DNA from: Solen grandis
Lineage: Eukaryota > Mollusca > Bivalvia > Adapedonta > Solenidae
NCBI GenBank assembly: GCA_021229015.1
Contig: CM037785.1
Span: 41,776,682 to 41,840,681 of the forward strand
Direction: 5' to 3'
Length of the DNA stretch: 64,000 nt
The notes under the pieces are model-generated. The model saw only the letters and a list, made by a program, of their open reading frames with translations, was not told the origin of the DNA and made no database searches. This document shows, piece by piece, positions 19,460 to 32,200 of this stretch. The translations under genes were made by a program, and so were the position numbers. Within the stretch, counting starts at the first letter, position 1. Each line of letters starts with the position of its first letter.

Positions 19460-20740
19460 CATACTTACCTAAATGATATTATCCTGCGACATGCAATAAT
19501 GCTAACATGAATCAAAGATAACTGTTTAACAACTTTAACCTAACAATTGTTACTTACGCTTTATAAATATTATGTAGAAGAATGCTCCCTTAACCCAATG
19601 AGTTAAAATGTTCGGGGATTATTTTACCTGAACACCGTTAGTTTAAGCGCCAAACGAAACAATAACAAAATAGGCTTAATCATACAACTTTTACGGAAAT
19701 ATCATGAAAGCATTCAATTTCTAAAGTGTTGTGAGTATTGACAAATCCACCAGACTGAACTTACAATCATGCGTTCACATTTTATCCCCAAAAGAACCGA
19801 TATCGAGACTGCTTGCAGCCCTCATGTACAGGTAAAAGGAAGCCTCGAAGACAGAAAAGATGCGAACCGCTTTCTTTCAGACTTATTTCCATTCCGAAAC
19901 AGAGAGTATTTATTTTCATAATGTACATTAATAATAAAATACACCGATATCACCAAAACATATTATGCTAATGACATAAAAATTAACCCGACGAAGACTC
20001 TTCTGTTTGGAGATTATATGAGGGGTCAGTTCAAAGACCTAAAGGTAAGAAGAGAAGCAGTAACATGGGGACCGTCTCTAACTTTCAAATTGGCTCTACA
20101 TTAAGTATAATTCATGTTTCTTTCTCTATTTTGTGAAGAAAATTGGTAAAATAATTTATAATTCTTACATTTTGTGAATCTGCTCTGGAAATGACAGCTT
20201 TGTTATCAGTTTTTTTTTAACTGCATGGAGTTCATAAACAGATTCAACTTAGTTTGGAGAGGCTTAATTAATGTTTCCATAAAAAAAAAGTTTTTTTATT
20301 TTTTTTTATTTTTCTTTTTTTTATCGTTACCTTTAGAACAGTAGCCGCCGAAGAAACACCCAGGGGCGTGCCTGGGGCTAAATTCGGAATACGTAGACTT
20401 GCTAGGGGGGTCCGGGGGCATTTATTTTTTTATTATTTACAGAGATGTGAATACCTTTATTGAAAACGAGATGAAGCTCGTTTTAGACTTTTGGTATCAT
20501 GAAATGTTGCTATGTATTGTTTAGTTTTAGGTTCTAGATCAGCCCCGGATCCAGAATTTTTCCGCTGATGGGGGGGGGGGGGCAAAATCTGAATGTGATG
20601 TGAATGCTAGTGGGGTCCGGAAAAAATTTTTTAGTGTTACGGAGATACATTCTGAAGGGTATCTGGGGATGAAAGTGAAGGATTTTTCTATGTTTTTTTT
20701 TTGTTGTTTTTTTTTTTAAACTTGAACACCATATATCTAA
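19460..20740. other. Non-coding stretch
   Basis: No exons were recognised. It contains poly-T and poly-A tracts (20205-20325) and a G12 run at 20570-20582 within a repeat-like GC patch. Confidence 0.3.
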
Positions 20741-20742
20741 TG

Positions 20743-21580
20743 CCTAGGTCCCACTGGAGAAAATCATCGGCGTGTGGAAATACACAAATTTTCTCCCAAT
20801 TGCATCAAATGTTTGAGCCAAAAAGACGGAGGAGTCCCATGAGAAGCTTCGGGATTGGTCCGTTGAAACGTTCACAAATGTTTCGATCGGCTATGGTACG
20901 AATGGTCTTGTATTATCAGGGATGGCTCCCGATTCTCGGGAAATTTCTCCGATGGTCGGGGAAGACCTTCACCGAATTTGAAACATCATCGGGGGAATAT
21001 CCCGCAGAGTAGGGGATGTATCGTTGTATCGAAGCATCCTAGGTGTCTCGGGGAAGATTATGGAGATTATGAGAATTTGGTGATGGAATTAAGAGACAAA
21101 ACCATGGGTGGACTTTTGGGGTTTATGATGATGCCCCAAGGAATGTCCCATGGCTTTTTTTTTTTTGACCCCAAAAAGTCTACACTTAGTCTAAGGTTGA
21201 CCAAAAAAGCAACAAATTTAAGAGTGCGCTTGTCGATTTTTTTTCTGAGATTCTATCACAAGGTCTGGAATGTGTCACAGAAAGGTCGCTAAACCTTTGA
21301 GACATCACCGAAGCCTAGGGGATTCCTCGGAGGAAAAAACTTCCGGGAAGCTATGCTTATGTTTCCCCGGCCTGTTTTCCCCGATAAAACTTCGAGAACA
21401 TATAGGGAAAATTTTCAATGCAAGCAATGAAGTTCTCCCGATGACTCCACATGTCTCGCGACGCTTTCGAAGCTTCCGCGGGACACAGGAGAACCTGTTC
21501 CCGACGCCTCGCAAGGCTTATCATTTTCCATCGGGAGTACATCCCCGAGGCAAAAAATGTCAAGTGGGACTGAGCCTTGA
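20743..21580. mobile_element. Possible non-autonomous element with short inverted ends
   Basis: The segment is richer in GC than its flanks and starts 'gcctaggtcccactgg'. Its other end in reverse complement is 'ggctcagtcccacttg' (12 of 16 match). Internal frames on both strands are open for 70-120 codons but show no protein-like motif. It has the size and structure of a MITE. No target duplication was identified. Confidence 0.4.
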
Positions 21581-21670
21581 GCGTTATAATTTTATATTTT
21601 ACCTTCGCAAAGCCATGTTATTGAATAACTACTGTGCAATATAGTATTTGACTACAGTTGTATTAAAAAA

Positions 21671-21684
21671 ATGGGGGGGGGGGG
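21671..21684 (+). repeat. Poly-G tract
   Basis: A run of about 14 G. Homopolymers of T and G follow at 21807-21836. Confidence 0.8.
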
Positions 21685-21879
21685 GTATACAGACTGGGAC
21701 ACTGATATTACTGAAAGGGCATTTACTCCGGTATTGGAAGATAGGGTAAAATATATAGGTTTCTCGTGCATTTTCAACCGCAAACTGGCATTAAAAAATA
21801 ATAAGTTTTTTTTTTGTTTTTTTTTTTGGTGGGGGGTACCCTCCCCCGCCCCCCAAAAGTGACTTGTGTATACTATCAA

Positions 21880-23152
21880 TTAGTGAATGCTTTGAATAAT
21901 CATCAGTTTTAGACATATTTAGTCAAATATGTGGAAGGGAATACCGGGTATATGCTGTATTAGGTTCGAACTTGGTAATCTTGACTGTCTAATTGTCGAT
22001 CTGGTAGCAGCCTTCACACACAGAATTCCCAGATAAAAAAAAAGAAAATCAGGCGCACGTTTTAGGATCGGACGGTTGCAGAAGGTTTTGGGCCCCTTCT
22101 GCGTGTCGATTTTTGCAAAAAAAAAATCTTTTTCTAAATGTTAAGTCCGTAACAAAACAAACAATATTCAGTAATAAAAGATGTTGATATTTGATATAAA
22201 ATCTTTAATATCCGTTTTATATCGCACATAAAGTGTGTTCTGTGCATAAGTATTTCGTATTCATCGACTTATCAGTAACATTGCTCAATGACTGGTTACC
22301 TGGTTTGCTTTGAATTAATTTCTGCATAATCTACATATACATTGTCCCAAAATATGGATTGTCCCAAAATATTGCAGATTGAAAATTTCAAATTCCTTCA
22401 TTTCTTATTCATTTTTTTATGTATATAAATTTAAAATACACCAGTGTGTCTATATTAAGACGCCATGAATACACATACGCGTACATGTAGATTATTGCAT
22501 TCGTAAATCTTAAAAAAGTGAACATGATGATGTATCAGTCTACTGTTTATATTTATTCTACTTAAAAAGTTATGTAAAAATAGTAAAGCTGATGACATTC
22601 AGAAACTCAACCCATTTCTGATTTAGTTTAATTTGCATGGCTAGCAATAGGTATGCATCTACTAAGATTTTTTTTCCTACAGCAAAAAAACAACAACAAC
22701 AACAACCACAACAACAAAACAAAACAAAAAAAACTTTATACATGTAGAGAAAAGTGAATTCAAATTTCGTTGAGTAGATTTAGTCAAAGTAAGTAATTGG
22801 TAATTGCCTATTTTTTCCTAATTGTTAGATCGCTCGGCAGACGATAGGAAGTAAACGTTTTATAGGTTATATATCTGGGCGATAGAAAAAAATGTGTACG
22901 GTGCTACGCTATCTTTAACCACTACCACAAGCAACGCCACCATGAGGAGATCCTATAACCGTGGTTATGCAATAAACATTGTAAACTCACTCAAATTGAT
23001 TGATTGTCACGCGACGTGTCACTTAGACTGTACATTGACTCCATATAACATGTATATATGTAGAGGCTATGTTGAAAGTAATTCTGTGCGTGTGAATATA
23101 ACGTCACCGGTAAGGGGAAAACCCATTTACTTAGATATATTTACATTGCAAC
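21880..23152. other. Non-coding stretch upstream of SIRT5
   Basis: It contains an (ACA/CAA)n tract at 22682-22730. The SIRT5 promoter and 5' UTR should lie in the last few hundred bases. No confident core promoter motif could be assigned, and the open frame at 22894-23166 is not protein-like. Confidence 0.3.
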
Positions 23153-23218
23153 ATGCAAAGTTATAGAGCTGTGACAGCACTGCGAATACTATCGAGGAAA
23201 CTCAGAGTTGCGTCCAAG
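23153..23218 (+). CDS. SIRT5: SIRT5 exon 1: mitochondrial presequence
   Basis: ATG plus 21 codons ([20 protein letters not shown] and two more) ends at a gtaata donor in phase 0. Five Arg, two Lys and no acidic residue, with amphipathic spacing, fit a mitochondrial targeting peptide. The joined reading into exon 2 (V-L-K-M) aligns with the 'CLKM' of human SIRT5. Confidence 0.75.
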
Positions 23219-26200
23219 GTAATATGCGCAGTGTGTTGCTATAAGTAATATTTATTATGATATCTACTTTGCTGACAATATACTTATTTTGATTGAGTCT
23301 TGTATGCATATATCTACTTATTTTTTCACAATCACAAAATGTATCAGTAGGTATATTTAGAAGGATGCAATATGAAAATAGCACACTCCTTTTGATTTTT
23401 AATGAATATTTTGACCTACATGATATTATCTCAGAGGAATTAAACCAGTAAAAGTTTGTATTAAAAAAAAGTTTCTGTAGATCACAGCCAGTATATTCAC
23501 TATGTTGAATGTGGGCAGTAAACGGTGGAAGAAGAAGAAGACATCCAGCCAGAAAGGTTAAACTCAGTGCTAGGCAGATTTGTCATTCGTAACCATTGTC
23601 AGTGTTGTCTAGCAGGATGTTCCAGCCAGGCATGATAACTCCAGGGTTATTTTCCCCTACTTAAGGTTTTCCATCTGTCATTAATCTGTGATCATGGTCA
23701 ATCAAGTGATCTTGGGAATATTTTAGTAAATGCAAGCCATTATAAACATTGAGCTAAAGAGCCAATATTTACAACTCCAAGTCACTGGATGCTTGTATCT
23801 GCACTAAAGTCTTTTTAAGCATTTGGAGGATGGATGGATTACCTTAATAGAAATTAAAATGGAATATTGCTTGTATTAAAATGGAATATTGCTTGTCCTT
23901 TTTGACAACTGTGTGAATGTTGCGTGTTATTTACAGGTATTGAAAATGGCTAGTTCTGACATGGCTGCCTTTAGGAAAGCGTTTGACAAAGCTAAACACA
24001 TTGTAGTACTGACAGGGGCTGGAGTAAGTGCAGAGAGTGGTGTCCCCACATTCAGGGGGGCAGGGGGCTTCTGGAGGAAGTGGCAGGCTCAGGTGAGTTA
24101 TAACCAAGTTACTAGTCCTTTAATTTTGATAGTTACCTCAGCCTCTTTACTCTAATTTATTGTCACCAAATGTCTTAGTTTTAAGATGTTGCAGTGATTT
24201 ATTATTATTACTTAATGTGTGTGTGTGGGGGGGGTGTAAATTTACTACCTTTTACAGGTGGTTTCCCCTAGCAAAAATCTGACATTTTCTCCCAAAATAA
24301 CTACCCAGTTTTCTAATGATTTTCTCAAAGGAAATAATTCATGGAATTTTAATTAAATTTGCGTTATTAATTTTTATATGATTTAAAACTGTCTATGACA
24401 TATATCACCTATATTTTGGTAATTGTTTTGTTAATTCAAAACCTTTTCATTATCTTATGATTTCCCAATTTTTAGCTCACCTGAGCACGTGTGCTCAGGA
24501 TGAGCTTTTAGGATCGATGAATGTCCGTCGTCCGTCCGTCCGTCCGTCGTCCACAATTTGTTCGTTTGCACTCTAGCATCTTCATTTTTGAGCAATTATC
24601 TTCAAACTTTAAAACAATGTTTATAACATAAATCTCGGCCAAGTTCGTTATGGCTGTTATCGGAACATTAGGTCAGGAGTTATGCCCTTTTAAAATTAAA
24701 AAAGCCAGATTTCACATTGTTTGCACTCTGCAGCTTCATTTCATGAGCAATTATCTTCAAACTTTATATCAATGTTTATAACCATAAAATCACGGCCAAG
24801 TTCGATTATGGCTGATATCGTACCATTATGTCAGGAGTTATGCCCCTTTTAATATTAAAAAAATGCCATATTTCAAGTTGTTTTCACTCTAGCATCTTCA
24901 TCTTTTGAGCAATCCTCCAAACGTTATGGCAATGCTTATGACGTAAGGTCTCGATTGAGTTCGATTATGGCTGAGATTTATCAATAAGGTGAGGAGTTAT
25001 GCCCCTTTTAATATTAAAAAAATGCCATATTTCACTTTGTTTACACTCAAGCATCTTCATCTTTTGAGCAATCATCTCAAACTTTATGGCAATGCTTATG
25101 ACCATAAGTCTGATTTTTCACGTTGTTTACACTCTAGCATCTTCCTTTTTTTAGCAATCATCTTCAAACTTTATGACATTGTTAATGACCATAATGTCTC
25201 GATTGAGTTCACTTGTGACTGAGATGGGTCATTTAGGTCAGGAGTTATGTCCCTTTTAATACAAAAAATACAAGATTTCACTTTGTTTATTCTCTACCAA
25301 CTTCATTTTTTTAACAATTATTTTTAAACTTTAAGACAATGTTTATGCCCATAATCTTACAATCGGGTTCAATTATAACTGATATTGACTTGTAAATTTT
25401 AGGAGTTATGCCCATTTCACCATAAAAAAAAGCCAGATTTCACTTTTACACTCAAGCATCTTTATTTCTTAAGCAATCATCTTTCTTAGGTGAGCGACCA
25501 AGGGCCATCTTGGCCCTCTTGTTGATATATAACACTTATTTTCCCAATAAGAAAGCCGCAGGTTGTAATAAAAAAAAAAAAAAAATAATAATCACTGTGT
25601 TGGGCCCAGATTGTAGGCTGGCCAATAAAACTTAACAAATGGTCAAATTCCTGTTGCAAAATACATGCAGTTCTTTATAGCCTAGTGGCAAGACAAAGTT
25701 GACCTTGGAATGCTGTCATTCCTAGATAAAGTCTTCTTAAATCCTTGCATGCAGTTATAATTTATCGAAAATCAGAAATTAGATGCTTAATACATGCAGT
25801 TCTTCATAGCCTAGTGGCTAGGTAAAGGTGACCTTGTAAGCTGTCATTCCTAGATAAAGTCTTCATATTATATCTTTTTACCTCCAATATCGGAGGGCAT
25901 TTAAAAAACAGAACAGATACAAAAGTAACATAAACACCAAACACATATAATACAACAGTGACAAGTGAGACATTCATTTACATCAAACAGACATTTTAGA
26001 CAACAAATGACTTATTTGTGACCAGTGAATAATAATAATAATAATAGTAACTAAATAATAACAAAACAGAGTGCAAAAAGAGAAAAAAGAAGAAACAAAC
26101 CTTGCAATTAGCAGTCATAATTTTTTTCGAAAATCAGAAATTAGGTGCTTAATAGACACATAGCCAATTGGGGGCTTGCTATACTTTATATGAAAAAAAT

Positions 26201-29200
26201 CTCTGTTTGTGCATTTTCTTAGGTTTGAAATATTAGTAGAATAAATCATTGATGTAGGGCAATAGTTATACAATTAATCATTGATGTAGGACAATAGTTA
26301 TACCATTAATCATTGATGTAGGGCAATAGTTATACCATTAATCATTGATGTAGGACAATAGTTATACCATTAATCACTGATGTAGGGCAATAGTTATACA
26401 ATTAATCATTGATGTAGGACAATAGTTATACCATTAATCATTGATGTAGGACAATAACTATACCATTAATCACTGATGTAGGACAATAGTTATACCATTA
26501 ATCACTGATGTAGGACAATAGTTATACCATTAATCATTGATGTAGGACAATAGTTATACCATTAATCATTGATGTAGGACAATAGTTATACCATTAATCA
26601 TTGATGTAGGGCAATAGTTATACCATTAATCATTGATGTAGGGCAATAGTTATACCATTAATCACTGATGTAGGACAATAGTTATACCATTAATCACTGA
26701 TGTAGGGCAATAGTTATACCATTAATCACTGATGTAGGACAATAGTTATACCATTAATCACTGATGTAGGACAATAGTTATACCATTAATCACTGATGTA
26801 GGACAATAGTTATACCATTAATCATTGATGTAGGAAAATAGTTATACCATTAATCACTGATGTAGGACAATAGTTATACCATTAATCATTGATGTAGGAC
26901 AATAGTTATACCATTAATCATTGATGTAGGGCAATAGTTATACCATTAATCATTGTTGTAGGACAATAGTTATACCATTAATCACTGATGTAGGACAATT
27001 GTTATACCATTAATCACTGATGTAGGGCAATAGTTATACCATTAATCACTGATGTAGGGCAATAGTTATACTATTAATCACTGATGTAGGACAATAGTTA
27101 TACCATTAATCATTGATGTAGGACAATAGTTATACCATTAATCATTGATGTAGGACAATAGTTATACCATTAATCACTGATGTAGGGCAATAGTTATACT
27201 ATTAATCATTGATGTAGGACAATAGTTATACCATTAATCACTGATGTAGGGCAATAGTTATACCGTTAATTATTGATGTAGGGCAATAGTTATACCATTA
27301 ATCATTGATGTAGGACAATAGTTATACCATTAATCACTGATGTAGGACAATAGTTATACTATTAATCACTGATGTAGGACAATAGTTATACCATTAATCA
27401 CTGATGTAGGGCAATAGTTATACCATTAATCATTGATGTAGGGCAATAGTTATACCATTAATCACTGATGTAGGACAATAGTTATACCATTAATCATTGA
27501 TGTAGGACAATAGTTATACCATTAATCACTGATGTAGGCAATAGTTACACCATGAAACATTGATGTAGGACAATAGCTATACTATTAATCACTGATGCAG
27601 GACAATAGTTATACCATTAATCACTGATGTAGGACAATAACTATACCATTAATCACTGATGTAGGACAATAGTTATACCATTAATTATTGATGTAGGACA
27701 ATAGTTATACCATTAATCACTGATGTAGGACAATAGTTATACCATTAATTATTGATGTAGGACAATCATTATACCATTAATCACTGATGTAGGACAATAA
27801 TTATACCATTAATCACTGATGTAGGACAATCATTATACCATTAATCACTGATGTAGGACAATAGTTATACCATTAATCATTGATGTAGGACAATAGTTAT
27901 ACCATTAATCATTGATGTAGGGCAATAGTTATACCATTAATCACTGATGTAGGGCAATAGTTATACAATTAATCATTGATGTAGGACAATAGTTATACCG
28001 TTAATTATTGATGTAGGACAATAGTTATACCATTTATCATTGATGTAGGACAATAACTATACCATTAATCACTGATGTAGGACAATAGTTATACCATTAA
28101 TCACTGATGTAGGACAATAGTTATACCATTAATCATTGATGTAGGACAATAGTTATACCATTAATCATTGATGTAGGACAATAGTTATACCATTAATCAT
28201 TGATGTAGGAATAGTTATACCATCAATCCATGATGTAGGACAATAGTTATACCATTAATCACTGATGTAGGACAATAGTTATACCATTAATCACTGATGT
28301 AGGGCAATAGTTATACCATTAATCACTGATGTAGGACAATAGTTATACCATTAATCACTGATGTAGGACAATAGTTATACCATTTATCATTGATGTAGGA
28401 CAATAGTTATACCATTAATCATTGATGTAGGACAATAGTTATACCATTAATCACTGATGTAGGGCAATAGTTATACCATTAATCACTGATGTAGGGCAAT
28501 AGTTATACCATTAATCATTGATGTAGGACAATAGTTATACCATTAATCACTGATGTAAGACAATAGTTATACCATTAATCATTGATGTAGGACAATAGTT
28601 ATACCATTAATCATTGATGTAGGACAATAGTTATACCATTAATCATTGATGTAGGACAATAGTTATACCATTAATCACTGATGTAGGACAATAGTTAACT
28701 ATTAATCATTGATGTAGGACAATAGTTATACCATTAATCACTGATGTAGGACAATAGTTATACCATTAATCACTGATGTAGGACAATAGTTATACCATTA
28801 ATCACTGATGTAGGACAATAGTTATACCATTAATTATTGATGTAGGACAATAGTTATACCATTAATCATTAATGTAGGACAATAGTTATACCATTAATCA
28901 TTGATGTAGGACAATAGTTATACCATTAATCACTGATGTAGAACAATAGTTAACTATTAATCATTGATGTAGGACAATAGTTATACCATTAATCATTGAT
29001 GTAGGCAATAGTTATACCATTAATCACTGATGTAGGACAATTGTTATACCATTAATCACTGATGTAGGGCAATAGTTATACCATTAATCACTGATGTAGG
29101 GCAATAGTTATACTATTAATCACTGATGTAGGACAATAGTTATACCATTAATCATTGATGTAGGGCAATAGTTATACCATTAATCATTGATGTAGGACAA

Positions 29201-32200
29201 TAGTTATACCATTAATCACTGATGTAGGGCAATAGTTATACCATTAATCACTGATGTAGGACAATAGTTATACCATTAATCATTGATGTAGGACAATAGT
29301 TATACCATTAATCACTGATGTAGGGCAATAGTTATACCATTAATCATTGATGTAGGACAATAGCTATACTATTAATCACTGATGCAGGACAATAGTTATA
29401 CCATTAATCACTGATGTAGGACAATAACTATACCATTAATCACTGATGTAGGACAATAGTTATACCATTAATCACTGATGTAGGACAATAGTTATACCAT
29501 TAATCATTGATGTAGGACAATAGTTATACCATTAATCACTGATGTAGGGCAATAGTTATACCATTAATCATTGATGTAGGACAATCATTATACCATTAAT
29601 CACTGATGTAGGACAATAATTATACCATTAATCACTGATGTAGGACAATCATTATACCATTAATCACTGATGTAGGACAATAGTTATACCATTAATAATT
29701 GATGTAGGACAATAGTTATACCATTAATCATTGATGTAGGACAATAGTTATACCATTAATCATTGATGTAGGACAATAGTTATACCATTAATCACTGATG
29801 TAGGGCAATAGTTATACTATTAATCACTGATGTAGGACAATAGTTATACCATTAATCATTGATGTAGGGCAATAGTTATACCATTAATCACTGATGTAGG
29901 ACAATAATTATACCATTAATCACTGATGTAGGACAATAGTTATACCATTAATCACTGATGTAGGACAATAGTTATACCATTAATCATTGATGTAGGACAA
30001 TAGTTATACCATTAATCATTAATGTAGGACAATAGTTATACCATTAATCACTGATGTAGGACAATAGTTATACCATTAATCATTGATGTAGGACAATAGT
30101 TATACCATTAATCATTAATGTAGGACAATAGTTATACCATTAATCATTGATGTAGGACAATAGTTATACCATTAATCATTGATGTATGACAATAGTTATA
30201 CCATTAATCATTGATGTAGGACAATAGTTATACCATTAATCATTGATGTAGGACAATAGTTATACCATTAATCATTGATGTAGGACAATAGTTATACCAT
30301 TAATCATTGATGTAGGACAATAGTTATACCATTAATCACTGATGTAGGGCAATAGTTATACCATTAATCATTGATGTAGGACAATAGCTATACTATTAAT
30401 CACTGATGCAGGACAATAGTTATACCATTAATCACTGATGTAGGACAATAACTATACCATTAATCACTGATGTAGGACAATAGTTATACCATTAATCACT
30501 GATGTAGGACAATAGTTATACCATTAATCATTGATGTAGGACAATAGTTATACCATTAATCACTGATGAAGGGCAATAGTTATACCATTAAACATTGATG
30601 TAGGACAATAGCTATACTATTAATCACTGATGCAGGACAATAGTTATACCATTAATCACTGATGTAGGACAATAACTATACCATTAATCACTGATGTAGG
30701 ACAATAGTTATACCATTAATCACTGATGTAGGACAATAGTTATACCATTAATCACTGATGTAGGACAATAGTTATACCATTAATTATTGATGTAGGACAA
30801 TCATTATACCATTAATCACTGATGTAGGACAATAATTATACCATTAATCACTGATGTAGGACAATCATTATACCATTAATCACTGATGTAGGACAATAGT
30901 TATACCATTAATCATTGATGTAGGACAATAGTTATACCATTAATCATTGATGTAGGACAATAGTTATACCATTAATCATTGATGTAGGCAATAGTTATAC
31001 CATTAATCATTGATGTAGGGCAATAGTTATACCATTAATCACTGATGTAGGGCAATAGTTATACCATTAATCGCTGATGTAGGACAATAGTTATACCATT
31101 AATCACTGATGTAGGACAATAGTTATACCATTAATCATTGATGTAGGGCAATAGTTATACCATTAATCATTGATGTAGGGCAATAGTTATACCATTAATC
31201 ACTGATGTAGGACAATAGTTATACCATTAATCATTGTGTTAGGACAAAAGTTATACCATTAATCATTAATGTAGACAATTGTTATACCATTAATCACTGA
31301 TGTAGGGCAATATTATACCATTAATCGTTGATGTAGGGCAATAGTTATCCATTATCATTGATGTAGGACAATCATTATACCATTAATCCTTTGCTAGCTC
31401 ATTTAGACATTTTAACACTTTGGCTAACAGAGCAGACCCAGATCAGGCAGCTTATTCCATGAGCTCTCCTCTGTTTGTTCGTACAAAATTGTAGCTCTGA
31501 TTCTGCAAAAAAAAATCCATTGTTTGTTTACCATATAAAGTTTGAAAATTGATATGCATGAAGTCATAAATAAATGTGTACTTCAATATCCATAAGCTTA
31601 AGGAGTGAAAAGAGTGAAACATTTAATGTACATGAGTGTTATGTGTAATAGGATAACAATATTGATGTATGACAGAGTTTGGCCTCCCCAGAAGCTTTTA
31701 CTGAGAATCCATCCAGAGTTTGGGAGTTTTACCATTACAGACGTGAGGTAATGGGGAGCAAGGAGCCTAACAAAGTAAGTTAGTTTTCACTTTAAGGTAG
31801 ACCCAAACTAAGGGCCGTACTTCATACCTGGTCACAGGGTGGTAATATTTTAATGACTGTTTGTCACTTGTAAGACATCTAAAAATAAAACATTTCACTG
31901 AGAGTTGAAAGTTAACAGTGAAACCTATGGGAGATATATACTTTCTTCAAATATCAGTTGTTGTTTTTTTGTTTTGTTTTTTTAAGGGTTTAAGGGGGAG
32001 GGAGGGGGCATTTTGCATTTTGTTGTCGAAATGAAAGTTCTCCTAATTTTGATCGAATTCTAGATCAGAAAAATAATCACTTAGAACACAGGAATAACAG
32101 AGACCTGGCTCTGTTGGTAACTAAGTTTAATATCAAGTTTGGTGTATTATTCTGTAAATTTCTGACAAATGGATGTCCATATTGTTATTTTGAGTATATA

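Larger units (their letters stand above)
24093..31675 (+). other. SIRT5 intron 2 (7.6 kb) filled with repeats
   Basis: The intron holds an inverted-orientation copy of the two-module dispersed repeat, a 129-bp duplication and the long 32-bp minisatellite. Little unique sequence remains (about 24093-24475, 25522-25660, 25880-26240, 31390-31675). Confidence 0.9.

Noticed and set aside
20701..21644. Several 100-codon plus-strand frames as genes
   Set aside because: Overlapping frames on both strands without motifs inside an inverted-end repeat; open only because of GC-richer composition.
22894..23166. 90-codon open frame overlapping SIRT5 exon 1
   Set aside because: It is in a different frame from the presequence and lacks protein-like features; the region is probably promoter or 5' UTR.
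26243..31388. CRISPR-like regular repeat array
   Set aside because: Units are contiguous with no unique spacers, in a eukaryotic intron; it is a minisatellite.
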